Assembly (NCBI GenBank): GCA_902805755.1
Contig: CADCUA010000050.1
Coordinates: 1 to 18,536 of the forward strand
Reading direction: 5' to 3'
Length of the DNA stretch: 18,536 nucleotides
From: an uncultured Lysobacter sp.
Lineage (GTDB): Bacteria; Pseudomonadota; Gammaproteobacteria; Xanthomonadales; Xanthomonadaceae
Each line of letters starts with the position of its first letter. Position 1 is the stretch's first letter. A model generated the notes under the pieces. That model made no database searches. It had not been told where the DNA came from and saw only the letters and a list, made by a program, of their open reading frames with translations. The translations under genes were made by a program, and so were the position numbers. Below, piece by piece: positions 6,580-16,400 of the stretch.

Positions 6580-9500
6580 GTGACCGACGCGCGGGCAGAG
6601 ACAGGGCTGCCGCGCGACGGAAATCTGGACGGACGGCACATGTCGCATCGGGGTCGAATGGAACCGCAAGCCAATACGCGCGCGTTTGCGATGCCCGGGC
6701 ATGGCCCGGGTGCGCACGCTATCGACGCGCCCGCCGTGCGGCGCCGGCCTTTGCATGCCGCACGGCTGCTGGCCCTGGGATGGGGCGCGGCCGCGCTGCT
6801 TCCCGTTGGCGCGCTTGCGCTGATGGTCCACGAATACCGCGACGTACAGGCCCAGTCCGCTGTACGCACGCAGCTCGTGCTTGATGCGGTCGAGCGCCAG
6901 TTGAAGGATCGGCTGTTTCTGGTGAGCCGCCAGTTGATCCGCGCCGCGAAGCCGCAACCGCAGGCGACCCCATGGGTCATCCCGATGGTTGCGGTCACCG
7001 TGCGACCCGCCACGCCCGAGGAACGACAGGTACCCGAAGGCATGACGCTCGGCCAGGCGCTGCCTGACCGCGGGCGCTGGTGGCTGCCGGTCACGCGACG
7101 GAGCGGCGGGTCGATCGTCACCGCGCGGATCGAGGCCACGCTGTTCGAGGACGTCGTCGGCGGCTACCGGCTAGGAAAGCAGGACTTCGTCAGCCTCATC
7201 CACGAAGGCGGTTCGCTGGTCGCGCGTTCCGTCGATAACGACCGCGTGATCGGCCAGCGCATCGCGAATGCGGGCCTGTTCTCCCCCGAGCACCGGGCCC
7301 GTCGACAGGGCACGTACGCCGGCGAGAGCGTCCTCGACGGGGTGGCCCGCGAGTACAGCTATCGCCGCATGGAGATGCTGCCGCTGGCGATCATGGTCGG
7401 CACGGAGCAGCGAACCATCGCGGGTATGTGGGCGCGGCCGGCGGCGGCGATATTCGCCTTCACGCTCGTGATCGTATGCGCATGGGGCTGGCTGGTACGG
7501 CGCTTCAGTGCTGCCCAGGCGCAGCAGGCCCGTCTGATCGGTGACCTCCGCAGTGCGGTCGGGGCGTTGGGCGTCAACGAGGAGCGCCTGCGCCAGGCGC
7601 ACGCGCTCGCATTGCTTGGCGAATACGAGTGGGACACCGTGCAGGACCGCGTCCGCGTTTCGGGATCGGCGACGCAGCTGCATGGCGCAGACCCGGACAG
7701 CTGCGAGCTGTCCCTCGCAAGCTATCTGCGCGACGTGCACGACGACGACCGCCAGGCCGTCCGTACGCTGCTCGACACCGTCATGCGCGATGGACAGCCT
7801 GTCGAAGCGCATTTCCGCGTGTATGCACCCGGGGGTGAGGTGCGTCGCGTGCTCGTCCGTGCCGCACCCGCGCAGGACGCGACCGGTCGCCCCGTCGTGC
7901 GCGGCGTGCAGCAGGACGTCACCGAACTCGTCGACGCGCGCGAACGGGCGCAACAGGCCGAAGCGCAGTACCGCTTCCTGTTCGAGCACAACCCGCTGCC
8001 CATGTGGGTCTTCGATCGTGACTCGCTCAGGATCGTCGCCGTCAACGACGCGATGGTGTCGCACTACGGTTACTCACGGATGGAACTCGTGGGCTCCAGC
8101 ATGCTGGATATCCGCCCGGTCGAAGACAGGCGGGCGCTGAACGATGCTGTTCTGCTGCCTGCCCACAGCGCGCTCCAGGGCCGCGTCTGGACGCATCTGC
8201 ACAAGGATGGCCATGCAATGCGCATGTCCATCTTCAGCCACGACATCGAGTTCGACGGACGCGCGGCCCGGCTTGTCGCCGCGCACGATGTCACCGAGCG
8301 CGAACAGGCCGAACAGCGTTTCCGTCTGGTCGCGCGCGCCACCAGCGACGCGGTGTATGACTACGACATCGCGCGAGGCGAAATCTGGTGGAGCGAAACG
8401 TATTACGCCCGCTTCGGCTACGAGCCTGTGCCGTTCACTACGCCGGAGGAGTGGGTGTCGCACATCCACCCCGCGGACCAGGAGCGTGTCAGCGCCAGCT
8501 TCTACGCCGCGCTCGAGACCCGCGAAGGCGACTGGCAGGAGCAGTACCGCTACTGCTGCGGTGATGGCACGTACGTGACGGTGCAGGACCGCGGATTCCT
8601 GCTGCGCGACGCCACCGGACGGCCCAGCCGCATGGTGGGCGGCATGCTGGATATCAGCGAGCGCCAGCGCTACGAGGACCAGCTCGCCTACCGCGCGACG
8701 CACGACGAGCTCACCGGTTTGCCGAACCGGCAGTTGCTGCAGGACCGCCTGAACCAGGCGATCCTCAACGCGCAACGCTACGGCCGCGAAGCCGCGCTGA
8801 TCTTCATCGATCTCGATGATTTCAAGCTCGTGAACGACAGCCTCGGGCACACGGCCGGCGACAACGTGCTACGTGAAGTGGCGACACGGCTTAAAAGCGT
8901 TGCGCGCGAGACGGACACCGTCGCGCGCTTCGGCGGCGATGAATTCGTCATCGTGCTTACCGAGCAATCGGGCGAGCAGGGGTTGACCGAGGTGATCCGC
9001 CGCATCACGGGCGTGCTTGCCCAGCCGATCAGCGTGGGCGGCACCACGCACCAGCTGACCGCCAGCATCGGCTGGTGCCGCTATCCCGACGCCGGCCAGG
9101 ACGCCGAATCCCTGCTGATGCACGGTGATCTTGCGATGTACCAGGCGAAGCGACAGGGGCGAAACCGCGCGGTCGTTTTCCAGAGCGAGTTCGCCGACGG
9201 CATGTCGCGTCGCCTGCAACTGGTGTCCCAGCTTCGCCTCGCACTGGAGCGCGATGAATTCGTGCCCGTGTTCCAGCCGCTGTTCGATCACGACGGAAAA
9301 GTGGTCGCCCTGGAAACGCTGATCCGGTGGCAGCACCCCGAACGTGGCCTGCTGCTGCCCGGCGAGTTCATCGCCGTGTGCGAGGAAAGCGGCCTGATCG
9401 TCGAACTCGGGCGCAAAGTGCTGGAGCTCGCCGCGCGCCATTACAGGCTGCTCGTTGCCCAGGGTTACGGTCACCTGCGTATCGCGGTGAACGTCTCGCC

Positions 9501-9987
9501 TGCGCAGTTCACCGAGGAGCTGGTGCGCCATGTCGACGAGGCCATGCGCAGGTTCGGCGTGCCCGCTGACGTGCTGGAACTGGAAATCACCGAAGGGCTG
9601 CTGATGACGAACCCCGAAGGGGCGATCGAACTCATGCGCCAGATGGTTGCGCTGGGCGTGACGTTCTCCATCGACGATTTCGGCACCGGCTACTCGAGCC
9701 TGGCATATCTCAAGCGCTTCCCGATCGACCGGCTCAAAATCGACCGCTCCTTCGTACGCGACCTGGGCGTGGACGAGGACGATGCCGCGATCTGCCACTC
9801 GATCATCAGCCTCGCGCATGCGCTTGGCATCCGCACGGTGGCCGAGGGCGTCGAGACGCAGATGCAACTGGACTGGCTGCGCGAGCGCAGGATCGACGAA
9901 GTGCAGGGCTACCTGCTCGGACGTCCGCAGCCGTTCGAGCAGTTGTGCCTGGGCGTGCTGCGTAACGAGGCGGTCGCAGCCGCTTGA
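6580..9987 (+). CDS. Membrane PAS-PAS-PAS-GGDEF-EAL c-di-GMP turnover protein
   Basis: Up to 1135 residues. Order: basic N-terminus, TM1 (about 60-83), a periplasmic sensor of about 200 residues (84-285, dCache-like, ending in a PLAIMVGT strand), TM2 (287-306), three PAS domains (about 343-450, 463-573, 580-695), GGDEF (about 697-868) and EAL (about 875-1125). The cyclase site GGDEF (785-789) and the inhibitory I-site RETD (776-779, five residues before it) are intact. In the phosphodiesterase domain the EAL triplet reads ETL (912-914), but Asn971, Glu1002, Asp1032-Asp1033, Lys1053, Glu1089 and Gln1109 are present, so both activities are possible. The longest start is GTG at 6580; ATG at 6640 or 6658 are plausible because residues 1-50 look unstructured. 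It probably links an extracytoplasmic signal and cytosolic PAS ligands to c-di-GMP level. Confidence 0.94.
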   Translation: MTDARAETGLPRDGNLDGRHMSHRGRMEPQANTRAFAMPGHGPGAHAIDAPAVRRRPLHAARLLALGWGAAALLPVGALALMVHEYRDVQAQSAVRTQLVLDAVERQLKDRLFLVSRQLIRAAKPQPQATPWVIPMVAVTVRPATPEERQVPEGMTLGQALPDRGRWWLPVTRRSGGSIVTARIEATLFEDVVGGYRLGKQDFVSLIHEGGSLVARSVDNDRVIGQRIANAGLFSPEHRARRQGTYAGESVLDGVAREYSYRRMEMLPLAIMVGTEQRTIAGMWARPAAAIFAFTLVIVCAWGWLVRRFSAAQAQQARLIGDLRSAVGALGVNEERLRQAHALALLGEYEWDTVQDRVRVSGSATQLHGADPDSCELSLASYLRDVHDDDRQAVRTLLDTVMRDGQPVEAHFRVYAPGGEVRRVLVRAAPAQDATGRPVVRGVQQDVTELVDARERAQQAEAQYRFLFEHNPLPMWVFDRDSLRIVAVNDAMVSHYGYSRMELVGSSMLDIRPVEDRRALNDAVLLPAHSALQGRVWTHLHKDGHAMRMSIFSHDIEFDGRAARLVAAHDVTEREQAEQRFRLVARATSDAVYDYDIARGEIWWSETYYARFGYEPVPFTTPEEWVSHIHPADQERVSASFYAALETREGDWQEQYRYCCGDGTYVTVQDRGFLLRDATGRPSRMVGGMLDISERQRYEDQLAYRATHDELTGLPNRQLLQDRLNQAILNAQRYGREAALIFIDLDDFKLVNDSLGHTAGDNVLREVATRLKSVARETDTVARFGGDEFVIVLTEQSGEQGLTEVIRRITGVLAQPISVGGTTHQLTASIGWCRYPDAGQDAESLLMHGDLAMYQAKRQGRNRAVVFQSEFADGMSRRLQLVSQLRLALERDEFVPVFQPLFDHDGKVVALETLIRWQHPERGLLLPGEFIAVCEESGLIVELGRKVLELAARHYRLLVAQGYGHLRIAVNVSPAQFTEELVRHVDEAMRRFGVPADVLELEITEGLLMTNPEGAIELMRQMVALGVTFSIDDFGTGYSSLAYLKRFPIDRLKIDRSFVRDLGVDEDDAAICHSIISLAHALGIRTVAEGVETQMQLDWLRERRIDEVQGYLLGRPQPFEQLCLGVLRNEAVAAA

Positions 9988-10015
9988 TGCGATGTGCCGG
10001 GTTGGGCGTCCAGGC

Positions 10016-10040
10016 GCGGCGACGCATCATCAGTCGCCGC
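10016..10040. terminator. Hairpin between convergent genes
   Basis: A perfect 8-bp stem, GCGGCGAC (10016-10023) with GTCGCCGC (10033-10040), and a 9-base loop, lies in the 105-base gap between the stop of the first GGDEF-EAL gene and the stop of the PQQ dehydrogenase gene. No T-run follows on either strand, so if it is a terminator it is not a classical intrinsic one. Confidence 0.3.
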
Positions 10041-10092
10041 GTCGGATCGCGTGGACGGAATACCTCCATTTTGCGGTCTCGAACCGCGTTGG

Positions 10093-11280
10093 TCAGGCCG
10101 GCGGCGAAACGCGCAGCAGCCGCCCTTTGGGCTCGTCCGTCAGCACGTAGACCTCGCCCTTCGAGCCGACGCGCACGTCGCGGATGCGCGCGCCGAGTTC
10201 CTTGAGGAGCCGCTCTTCGCCGGCGATCCGGTTGCCGTCCAGGTTCAACCGGATGAGGCTGCCGTCGGAGAGCGCACCGAGAAACAGGCTGTCGCCCCAA
10301 CGTGAGCCGGCATGTCCCGTGTGGAATGCCATGCCGGACAGCGCTGGTGATTTCGTCCACACATGGTGCGGAGCGGTGACGCCTGGGGCCGTCTCGCCCG
10401 TGGCCTCGGGAATGCGAAGCCCGGAGTAGTTGATGCCGTGCGTCGCGATCGGCCAGCCGTAGTTGCGGCCCGGCTGCGGAAGATTGATCTCGTCGCCGCC
10501 GCGCGGGCCGTGCTCGGCTTCCCACACGGTGCCGGTGCGCGGGTCGGTTGCGAGCGATTGGGAGTTGCGGTGCCCGTAGCTCCAGATTTCAGGACGCGCC
10601 CCGGGCTTGCCCACGAACGGGTTATCGGCCGGCACGCTGCCGTCGAGATTCAGCCGCACGAGCTTGCCCTGCAGCAGGTCCAGCTTCTGGGCGCGCGGGC
10701 GGTCGTTGCGTTCGCCCTGGCTGATGAACATGTGGCCGTTGCGGTCGAACGCGATGCGCGAGCCGAAGTGCATGCCACCTTCGAGCTTCGGCTGCTGCTG
10801 GTAGATGCGGCGCACGCCGCTCAGGCCGTCCGCACCCAGCGTCGCGATCGCGACGGCGGTTCCCGCGGTCCCGTTCTCGCCGGGTTCCGCGTAGCTGAGG
10901 TAGATGCGGCGGCTCGTCGCGAAATCGGGTGCGAGCACGACGTCGAGCAGCCCGCCCTGGCCTTCAGCGAACACCTGCGGCACGCCCTTGAGCGGCGCCG
11001 ATACCGCTCCGCTCGCATCGATGCGGCGCAGCCGCCCCGGCCGTTCGGTCACGAGAAAGCCACCGTCCGGAAGCAGGGCGACCGCCCAGGGATGTTCGAG
11101 CCCGCCCGCGATTTCGGTGACGCGCAGCGGGCCGTGCTGGCTGTTTACCGTCAGCGCGGCTTGCGCGGCCGCTGCAGGCCGGGCCTGGGCTTCGGCGACG
11201 GGTTCGGACGCCCGGTCACAAGCGGCAAGCGATAGCGACAGTGCGCAGGCGAGGGCGATGCGGGACGAGTACATGCGCAT
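10093..11280 (-). CDS. PQQ-dependent sugar dehydrogenase-like lipoprotein
   Basis: 395-residue member of the glucose/sorbosone dehydrogenase (YliI/Asd-type) family, six-bladed beta-propeller enzymes oxidising aldose sugars with pyrroloquinoline quinone. The N-terminus is a lipoprotein signal with lipobox LAAC (Cys21), so the protein is expected to be lipid-anchored at a periplasm-facing membrane surface. Family motifs include LEHPWAVALLPDG (61-73), EGQGGLLDV (106-114), GGMHFGSRI with His171, SYGHRNSQ (234-241) and EHGPRGGDEIN (256-266). The start at 11280 is set by AGGAG seven bases upstream; a second Met two codons later is an alternative. It lies 82 bases downstream of the ABC exporter gene on the same strand, so co-transcription is possible. 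No PQQ biosynthesis genes are in the window; many such bacteria acquire PQQ externally. Confidence 0.93.
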   Translation of the reverse strand: MRMYSSRIALACALSLSLAACDRASEPVAEAQARPAAAAQAALTVNSQHGPLRVTEIAGGLEHPWAVALLPDGGFLVTERPGRLRRIDASGAVSAPLKGVPQVFAEGQGGLLDVVLAPDFATSRRIYLSYAEPGENGTAGTAVAIATLGADGLSGVRRIYQQQPKLEGGMHFGSRIAFDRNGHMFISQGERNDRPRAQKLDLLQGKLVRLNLDGSVPADNPFVGKPGARPEIWSYGHRNSQSLATDPRTGTVWEAEHGPRGGDEINLPQPGRNYGWPIATHGINYSGLRIPEATGETAPGVTAPHHVWTKSPALSGMAFHTGHAGSRWGDSLFLGALSDGSLIRLNLDGNRIAGEERLLKELGARIRDVRVGSKGEVYVLTDEPKGRLLRVSPPA

Positions 11281-11362
11281 GGGGTGGCTCCTGAACGATG
11301 GCGAAGGGTCGCATGCAGGCAGACGCGAAAAGCGTAGCGCGGCTCGCGCCGCCAGATCATGT

Positions 11363-13252
11363 CTAGCGGTAGCCCGCCGCCTGCAACTCGAACAGCTCCG
11401 CGTACCGACCGCGCTGCGCCAGCAGTTGCTCGTGCGTCCCGCTCGCCTCCAGCCGACCGTTGCCGAGCACGAGGATGCGGTCGGCCATGCGCACGCTGGA
11501 AAAGCGGTGCGAGATGAGCACGGCCGTGCGGCCGGTCGACAGTTCCTTGAAGCGCTGGAAGACCTCGAACTCGCTGCGTGCATCGAGCGCAGCCGTCGGC
11601 TCGTCTAGGATCATCACCTGCGCATCGCGCATGTACGCACGCGCGATCGCGAGCTTCTGCCACTGGCCGCCGGACAGGTCCACGCCGGTCCTGAAACGTC
11701 GACCGACGACCTGCGAATAACCTTCCGGCATGGACTCGATCATCGAGTCGGCCATCGCGCGCCCCGCCGCCTCGCGGATACGCGCCGCGTCGTGCATCGC
11801 CTCGATGCGGCCGACCCCGATGTTCTCGGCCGCTGTGAGGTGGTAACGCACGAAGTCCTGGAAAATCACGCCGATATTCGCGCGCAGGTCCTGCAGGTCG
11901 TAGTCGCGCAGGTCGCGCCCATCGAGCAGGATGCGTCCCTCGTCGGGGTCGTAAAGGCGTGCAAGAAGTTTGACCAGCGTGGTCTTGCCGGCGCCGTTTT
12001 CGCCAACCAGCGCGACGACTTCGCCGGCGTCGAGTTCAAAATCCAGGCCCCGCAGCGCCCAGTGCTCCGCATCCGGATAGCGGAAGCCGACGTTCTCGAA
12101 CGTGAAGCCCTTCGCGATCGGCTGCGGCACCGCATGCGCATCCGGTGCGGACGTGATTTCGGGTTCGATCTCGAAAAACGAAAACAGGTCATCCAGATAC
12201 AGCGCCTGGCCCGCGACCTGCGACAGCCCCACAAGCAAGCCTTCAAGCAACTGGCGCAGGCGACGGAAGCTACCTGCCAGGAACGTGAGATCGCCGATCG
12301 TGAAATCGCCGCGCACCGTGCGCCATGTGATGTACGCGAACGCGATGTAGTACCCCAGCGTCCCGAGCGCCGCGAGCACCGTGCCCCAGATCGCGCGGCG
12401 ACGGGCGAGGGCACGGTTCGCCGCGAAGAAGCCGTCCGCCAGTTCGCGGAACCGTGCGATGAGGAAGCGATGGAGGTTGAAGATCTTCACCTCCTTCGCT
12501 GTTTCGACACTGGCGCCGAGCTGCCGCACGTATTCGAGCTGCCGCCGCTCCGGCGTCCACGCGAAATTGAGTGAATAACCCAGCGCATTGAAATGCGCTT
12601 CGCCGATGAATGCGGGCACGAGTGCGACGGCGAGCAGGGCGATGAGCCAGGGCGCGTAGACCAGCAGGCCGATCGCGAAGCTCGCGACCGTGATCATGTC
12701 CTGCACCTGCCCGAAGAGCTGGCTCATGAGGTTCGCGCGGCCCATGGTCTGGCGCCGCGCGCGATCGAGCCGGTCCTGCAGGTCGGGATTCTCGAAGTCC
12801 TCGAGGTCGAGCTTCGCGGCGTGTTCCATGAGCCGCACGCTGGTCGCGTTCGTGAACATCTCCGACAGCAGTGAATCACCGTAGCTGACCAGCCGTCCGA
12901 GCAGGTCGGCAGCGATCGCCAGCGCGAACTCGATGCCCAGCAGCATCAGTAAATGGTCGAGCTGGCCGCTGTCGAGCGCGGCGCGCAGCGCATCGGGCGC
13001 AACGCCGGTTCCAACGAGTCGTACCGCTTCGTCAATGATGAGCTTGCCGACATACAGCGTCGCCACCGGCAGAAACGCACGCACGAGTCTTAGCGCGAGC
13101 GTGGCGGCGGTGAGCGCCGGGCTCGCCTGCCAGATCTGGCGCAGGAACGGAGGCAGGTTGCGCAGTGCTTCGAACCGCTCGCGCAGGCTCACCTGTGCGG
13201 CGCCCGCGGCTCGGCGCGGGGGGCGGGATGAGGGGGGCTTCGGTTCGGCCAT
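11363..13252 (-). CDS. ABC exporter half-transporter (fused permease and ATPase)
   Basis: 629-residue type IV (exporter-fold) half-transporter, working as a dimer in the inner membrane. The N-terminal transmembrane domain (about 45-345) has about six helices, for example ALTAATLALRLVRAFLPVA, LLMLLGIEFALAIAADLL, and the IGLLVYAPWLIALLAVALVP pair. The ATPase domain (about 385-625) has Walker A GENGAGKTT (417-425), Q-loop Gln465, signature LSGGQ (526-530), Walker B VMILDEP (546-552) with Glu551, and H-loop His582; all are canonical. There is no N-terminal peptidase C39 domain. Sequence style is closest to uncharacterised peptide/lipid-type exporters; the substrate cannot be told. The ATG at 13252 begins a proline/basic-rich tail without a clear ribosome site. 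It is divergent from the second GGDEF-EAL gene and upstream of the PQQ dehydrogenase gene. Confidence 0.94.
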   Translation of the reverse strand: MAEPKPPSSRPPRRAAGAAQVSLRERFEALRNLPPFLRQIWQASPALTAATLALRLVRAFLPVATLYVGKLIIDEAVRLVGTGVAPDALRAALDSGQLDHLLMLLGIEFALAIAADLLGRLVSYGDSLLSEMFTNATSVRLMEHAAKLDLEDFENPDLQDRLDRARRQTMGRANLMSQLFGQVQDMITVASFAIGLLVYAPWLIALLAVALVPAFIGEAHFNALGYSLNFAWTPERRQLEYVRQLGASVETAKEVKIFNLHRFLIARFRELADGFFAANRALARRRAIWGTVLAALGTLGYYIAFAYITWRTVRGDFTIGDLTFLAGSFRRLRQLLEGLLVGLSQVAGQALYLDDLFSFFEIEPEITSAPDAHAVPQPIAKGFTFENVGFRYPDAEHWALRGLDFELDAGEVVALVGENGAGKTTLVKLLARLYDPDEGRILLDGRDLRDYDLQDLRANIGVIFQDFVRYHLTAAENIGVGRIEAMHDAARIREAAGRAMADSMIESMPEGYSQVVGRRFRTGVDLSGGQWQKLAIARAYMRDAQVMILDEPTAALDARSEFEVFQRFKELSTGRTAVLISHRFSSVRMADRILVLGNGRLEASGTHEQLLAQRGRYAELFELQAAGYR

Positions 13253-13415
13253 GCCGGATTGTCGCCGGAATCTGTGACCCGGTTATCGCAAGGGTCTGGC
13301 GCAGTTGAACCCGGCGCACAGAACCCGCGTAAGCGCTTGCCCATCATGAATTCCAGCTCGCGTGCCACGCGTGCGAGCCGATCCCGGGCGACGGCCCGAC
13401 CGGAATTCCTGCTGC

Positions 13416-16400
13416 ATGACCGCTGCGACGCCTCCTCGCCATCCGACGATTCCTGCACCCGACGCAACGGGCGCAGGCGGCAGCGGCGTGGGCGGGGCAG
13501 GCGCGTTCATCAAGCAACTTCCTGCTGCGATGGCCCATGCGGTGGGCGTCAGTGTGTTGTGGGCCGGGGCGTTCTACCTGTTCCCGGGCATTGCAGGCTG
13601 GTTCCTGGCGGGCCTTGCGAACGCGTTGCTGGTCGCTCGCATGGTGCAGGGCACACAAGGCCCCGTGATCGCGGCAGCCACGGTCGCGCTTGCGACCGTC
13701 GGCAGTGCAGCGGCTGCATTCCTGCTGGATCCCCGCGGCGTCCACGCAATGGCCCTGCCGATCGGTGCCTGCGGAGTTGCGCTCGCGCTTCACCTCGTGA
13801 TGAAGCGTCGGAGTCACCTCACGCGCGGTGAAGACATGGCGGTGACGCTCGCCGCAATGGTGACAGCGTTGATCGGGCCGGCCGTGACCCTCGCGGCATC
13901 CATTGGCGCAACGCACCTGCAGCCTGGCGCGGCGACGTCGGCGACTGAACCGGCCAGCGCGGGCCTGGGCATGTTGCTGGGCACGCTGGCTCTTCTTCCT
14001 GTCCTGATTCTTTCCAGCGCAGCAGAGCGCGCGACTGCCGCAGCGGAACGTGGACGCATCGCACTGTCGTCGATCGCCGTGCTTGCGCTGGGCTACGCGT
14101 TGCTGACGTGGCTTCCGCACTGGATGCCGCTGCTGGCGGTCCCGCTCTGGTGCATCGCGCTGCTGATGTCGCCGCTGTCTGTCGCGGTCACGGGCTCGTT
14201 CGCGTGCGTCGGTGTCATCACTCTGGCGCTGCTGGGTTCCGCGTCAACACTTCCGGGCATGGGCGCGCTGCCGGTTGTGTTCGCCGTGATCGGCGCCGTG
14301 CTCCTGTCCGTGCTGTTGCGCCAGCGCGACCGCACCGCGGCCGCTGCGCGTGTTGCGAGCGAACGCCTGCGGGTGATCAGCGAGCGCACGCCGGCGCTGA
14401 TCGCGCAGTTCGGGCGCGACCTGCGGCACCGCTCGGCGAACCGCCAGTACCAGCAGTTCCACGGCCGCGACGCCGCAGCGCTCGTCGGCCGCTCGATCCT
14501 CGAGGTCTACGGCGAACGCGCTGCCGGCGCGATGGGCAGCAGCGTGCAGAGCGCGCTTGCGGGCCAGGCGCAGCGTCTGCAGGTGCGCACTTCGGCCGAC
14601 CAGGTCCTCGACGTCGCACTCGAGCCGGTCTTCGGGCCCGAGGGCACCGTCGACGGGTTCGAGCTGTTCGCGCAGGACGTGACCTGGCGTGGTCAGTCCG
14701 AGCGTCGTCTGCAGGCACTGCTGGAAAGCGCGCATGAGGCGACGGCGCTGCTCGACGCCGACGGCTGCATCACCGGGCACAACACGCGTCTTGCGACGCT
14801 GCTGGGCGTCGCGCCCGGCGCCCTCGTCGGCCATGCGCTGGAAAAGTGGATCGAATCGGCGACGCGCACGCAGTACCAGGCGCTGCTGCGCGAGGCGTGC
14901 GAGCAGGCCGGCACGCACCAGATGGGCCTTGCATCGCCTGCCGAAGCGCAGCGTGCCGACGGCGCTGCATTCTCGATCGAACTCGGACTTACCCGCGTGC
15001 CGGGCGAAGACCCGGCGCGCATCGTCGCGACCGTGCGTGACCTGACGCCGTACCAGCAGGCCGAGCGTTGGCTCGCAGATGCACGCGCGCAGTCACGCGT
15101 GGTGCTCGATGCGATCGGTGATGGCGTCGTCGTATGCGATGCCCAGTTGCGCGTGTCGCTCATCAATCCCGCGGCCGCCCGCATGTGCGGCATCAGCGAA
15201 CATCTTGCGGTCGGCCGGCCGCTAGCTGAGGTGGTCCGGCTCGTTGAACCCGCGACCGGCAACAGCGTTCCGTCGGCATTGCCGGTCGCGCTGTCGGAAA
15301 ACCGGGTGGTCCGCACACGCGATGACCGTGCGCTGCTGGACCGCGAGGGGCGTCCGCAGCCTGTCGAGGATTCGGGCTCGCCCATCCGCGACGCGCACGG
15401 CTGCATCACCGGCGGCGTGCTGCTGTTCCACGATGTGGGCCACACGCGTGCGCTGGCCACGACGCTGACGCACATGGCGCAGCACGATGCGCTGACGGGG
15501 CTGCCGAACCGCGTGCTGCTGCAGGACCGCCTGTCGCAGGCGCTTGCGACCGTACCGCGCGGCGGCAAGGGCGCGCTGCTGTATCTCGATCTGGATTTCT
15601 TCAAGCACATCAACGACTCGTTGGGCCACCCGGCGGGTGATTACGTGCTGAAGGAAGTCGCTTCGCGCCTGGTGGCCGGCGTGCGCGACGACGACACGGT
15701 CAGCCGCCAGGGCGGCGACGAGTTCGTGCTGCTGCTCACGCGCCTCGCAGACCCGCGCGACGCCGCGCGCGTCGCCGAGAAACTGATCCGCTCGATCGAG
15801 GAGCCGATTCCGTTCGAAGGCAAGGACCTGCACGTGTCGGCGAGCATCGGCATCGCGCTGTATCCGCAGGACGGGCGCGACGTGCAGACCGTCATGAAGC
15901 AGGCGGACACCGCGCTCTACTGCGCGAAGGATGCCGGCCGTTGCCGCTACAGCTATTTCACCGATGTCATGAGCGCGCGCGCCGAGCAGCGCATGCGCAC
16001 CGAGCACGACCTGCGCATCGCGCTGGCGAACGACGACTTCGAGCTCTACTACCAGCCGCGCATCCGTTATCCCGAACGCAGCATCATCGGCCTGGAAGCA
16101 CTGCTGCGGTGGCGCCGTCCGGACGGCCGCATCGTCGCGCCGCAGGAATTCCTCGAGGTCGCGGAGCAGACGGGCCTGATCGTGCAGATCGACGAATGGG
16201 TCGTGCGCGAAGCCTGCCGCCAGAGCCGCGAGTGGCAGGCCTGCGGATTGCCCGCCGTGCCGATCGCGGTGAATGTCTCGCTCGCACGCTTCGACGCGGA
16301 CCGCCTGGTATCGCACGTGGGCAAGGTGCTCGCCGAAACCGGTGCAGACCCTGCGTGCCTGGAAGTCGAGTTCATCGAGAGCCAGATGTTCACGCACCAG

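Noticed and set aside
6154..6957. Minus-strand open frame spanning the 6294-6579 gap
   Set aside because: Overlaps two well-supported plus-strand genes; its Arg/Pro/Ala-rich sequence has no recognisable domain.
7171..8064. Long minus-strand open frame inside the first GGDEF-EAL gene
   Set aside because: Antisense shadow; PAS and sensor residues are on the plus strand. The same applies to the minus-strand frame at 8869-9867.
10363..11235. Plus-strand open frame of 290 codons
   Set aside because: Antisense to the PQQ dehydrogenase lipoprotein gene, which has a full motif set and ribosome site.
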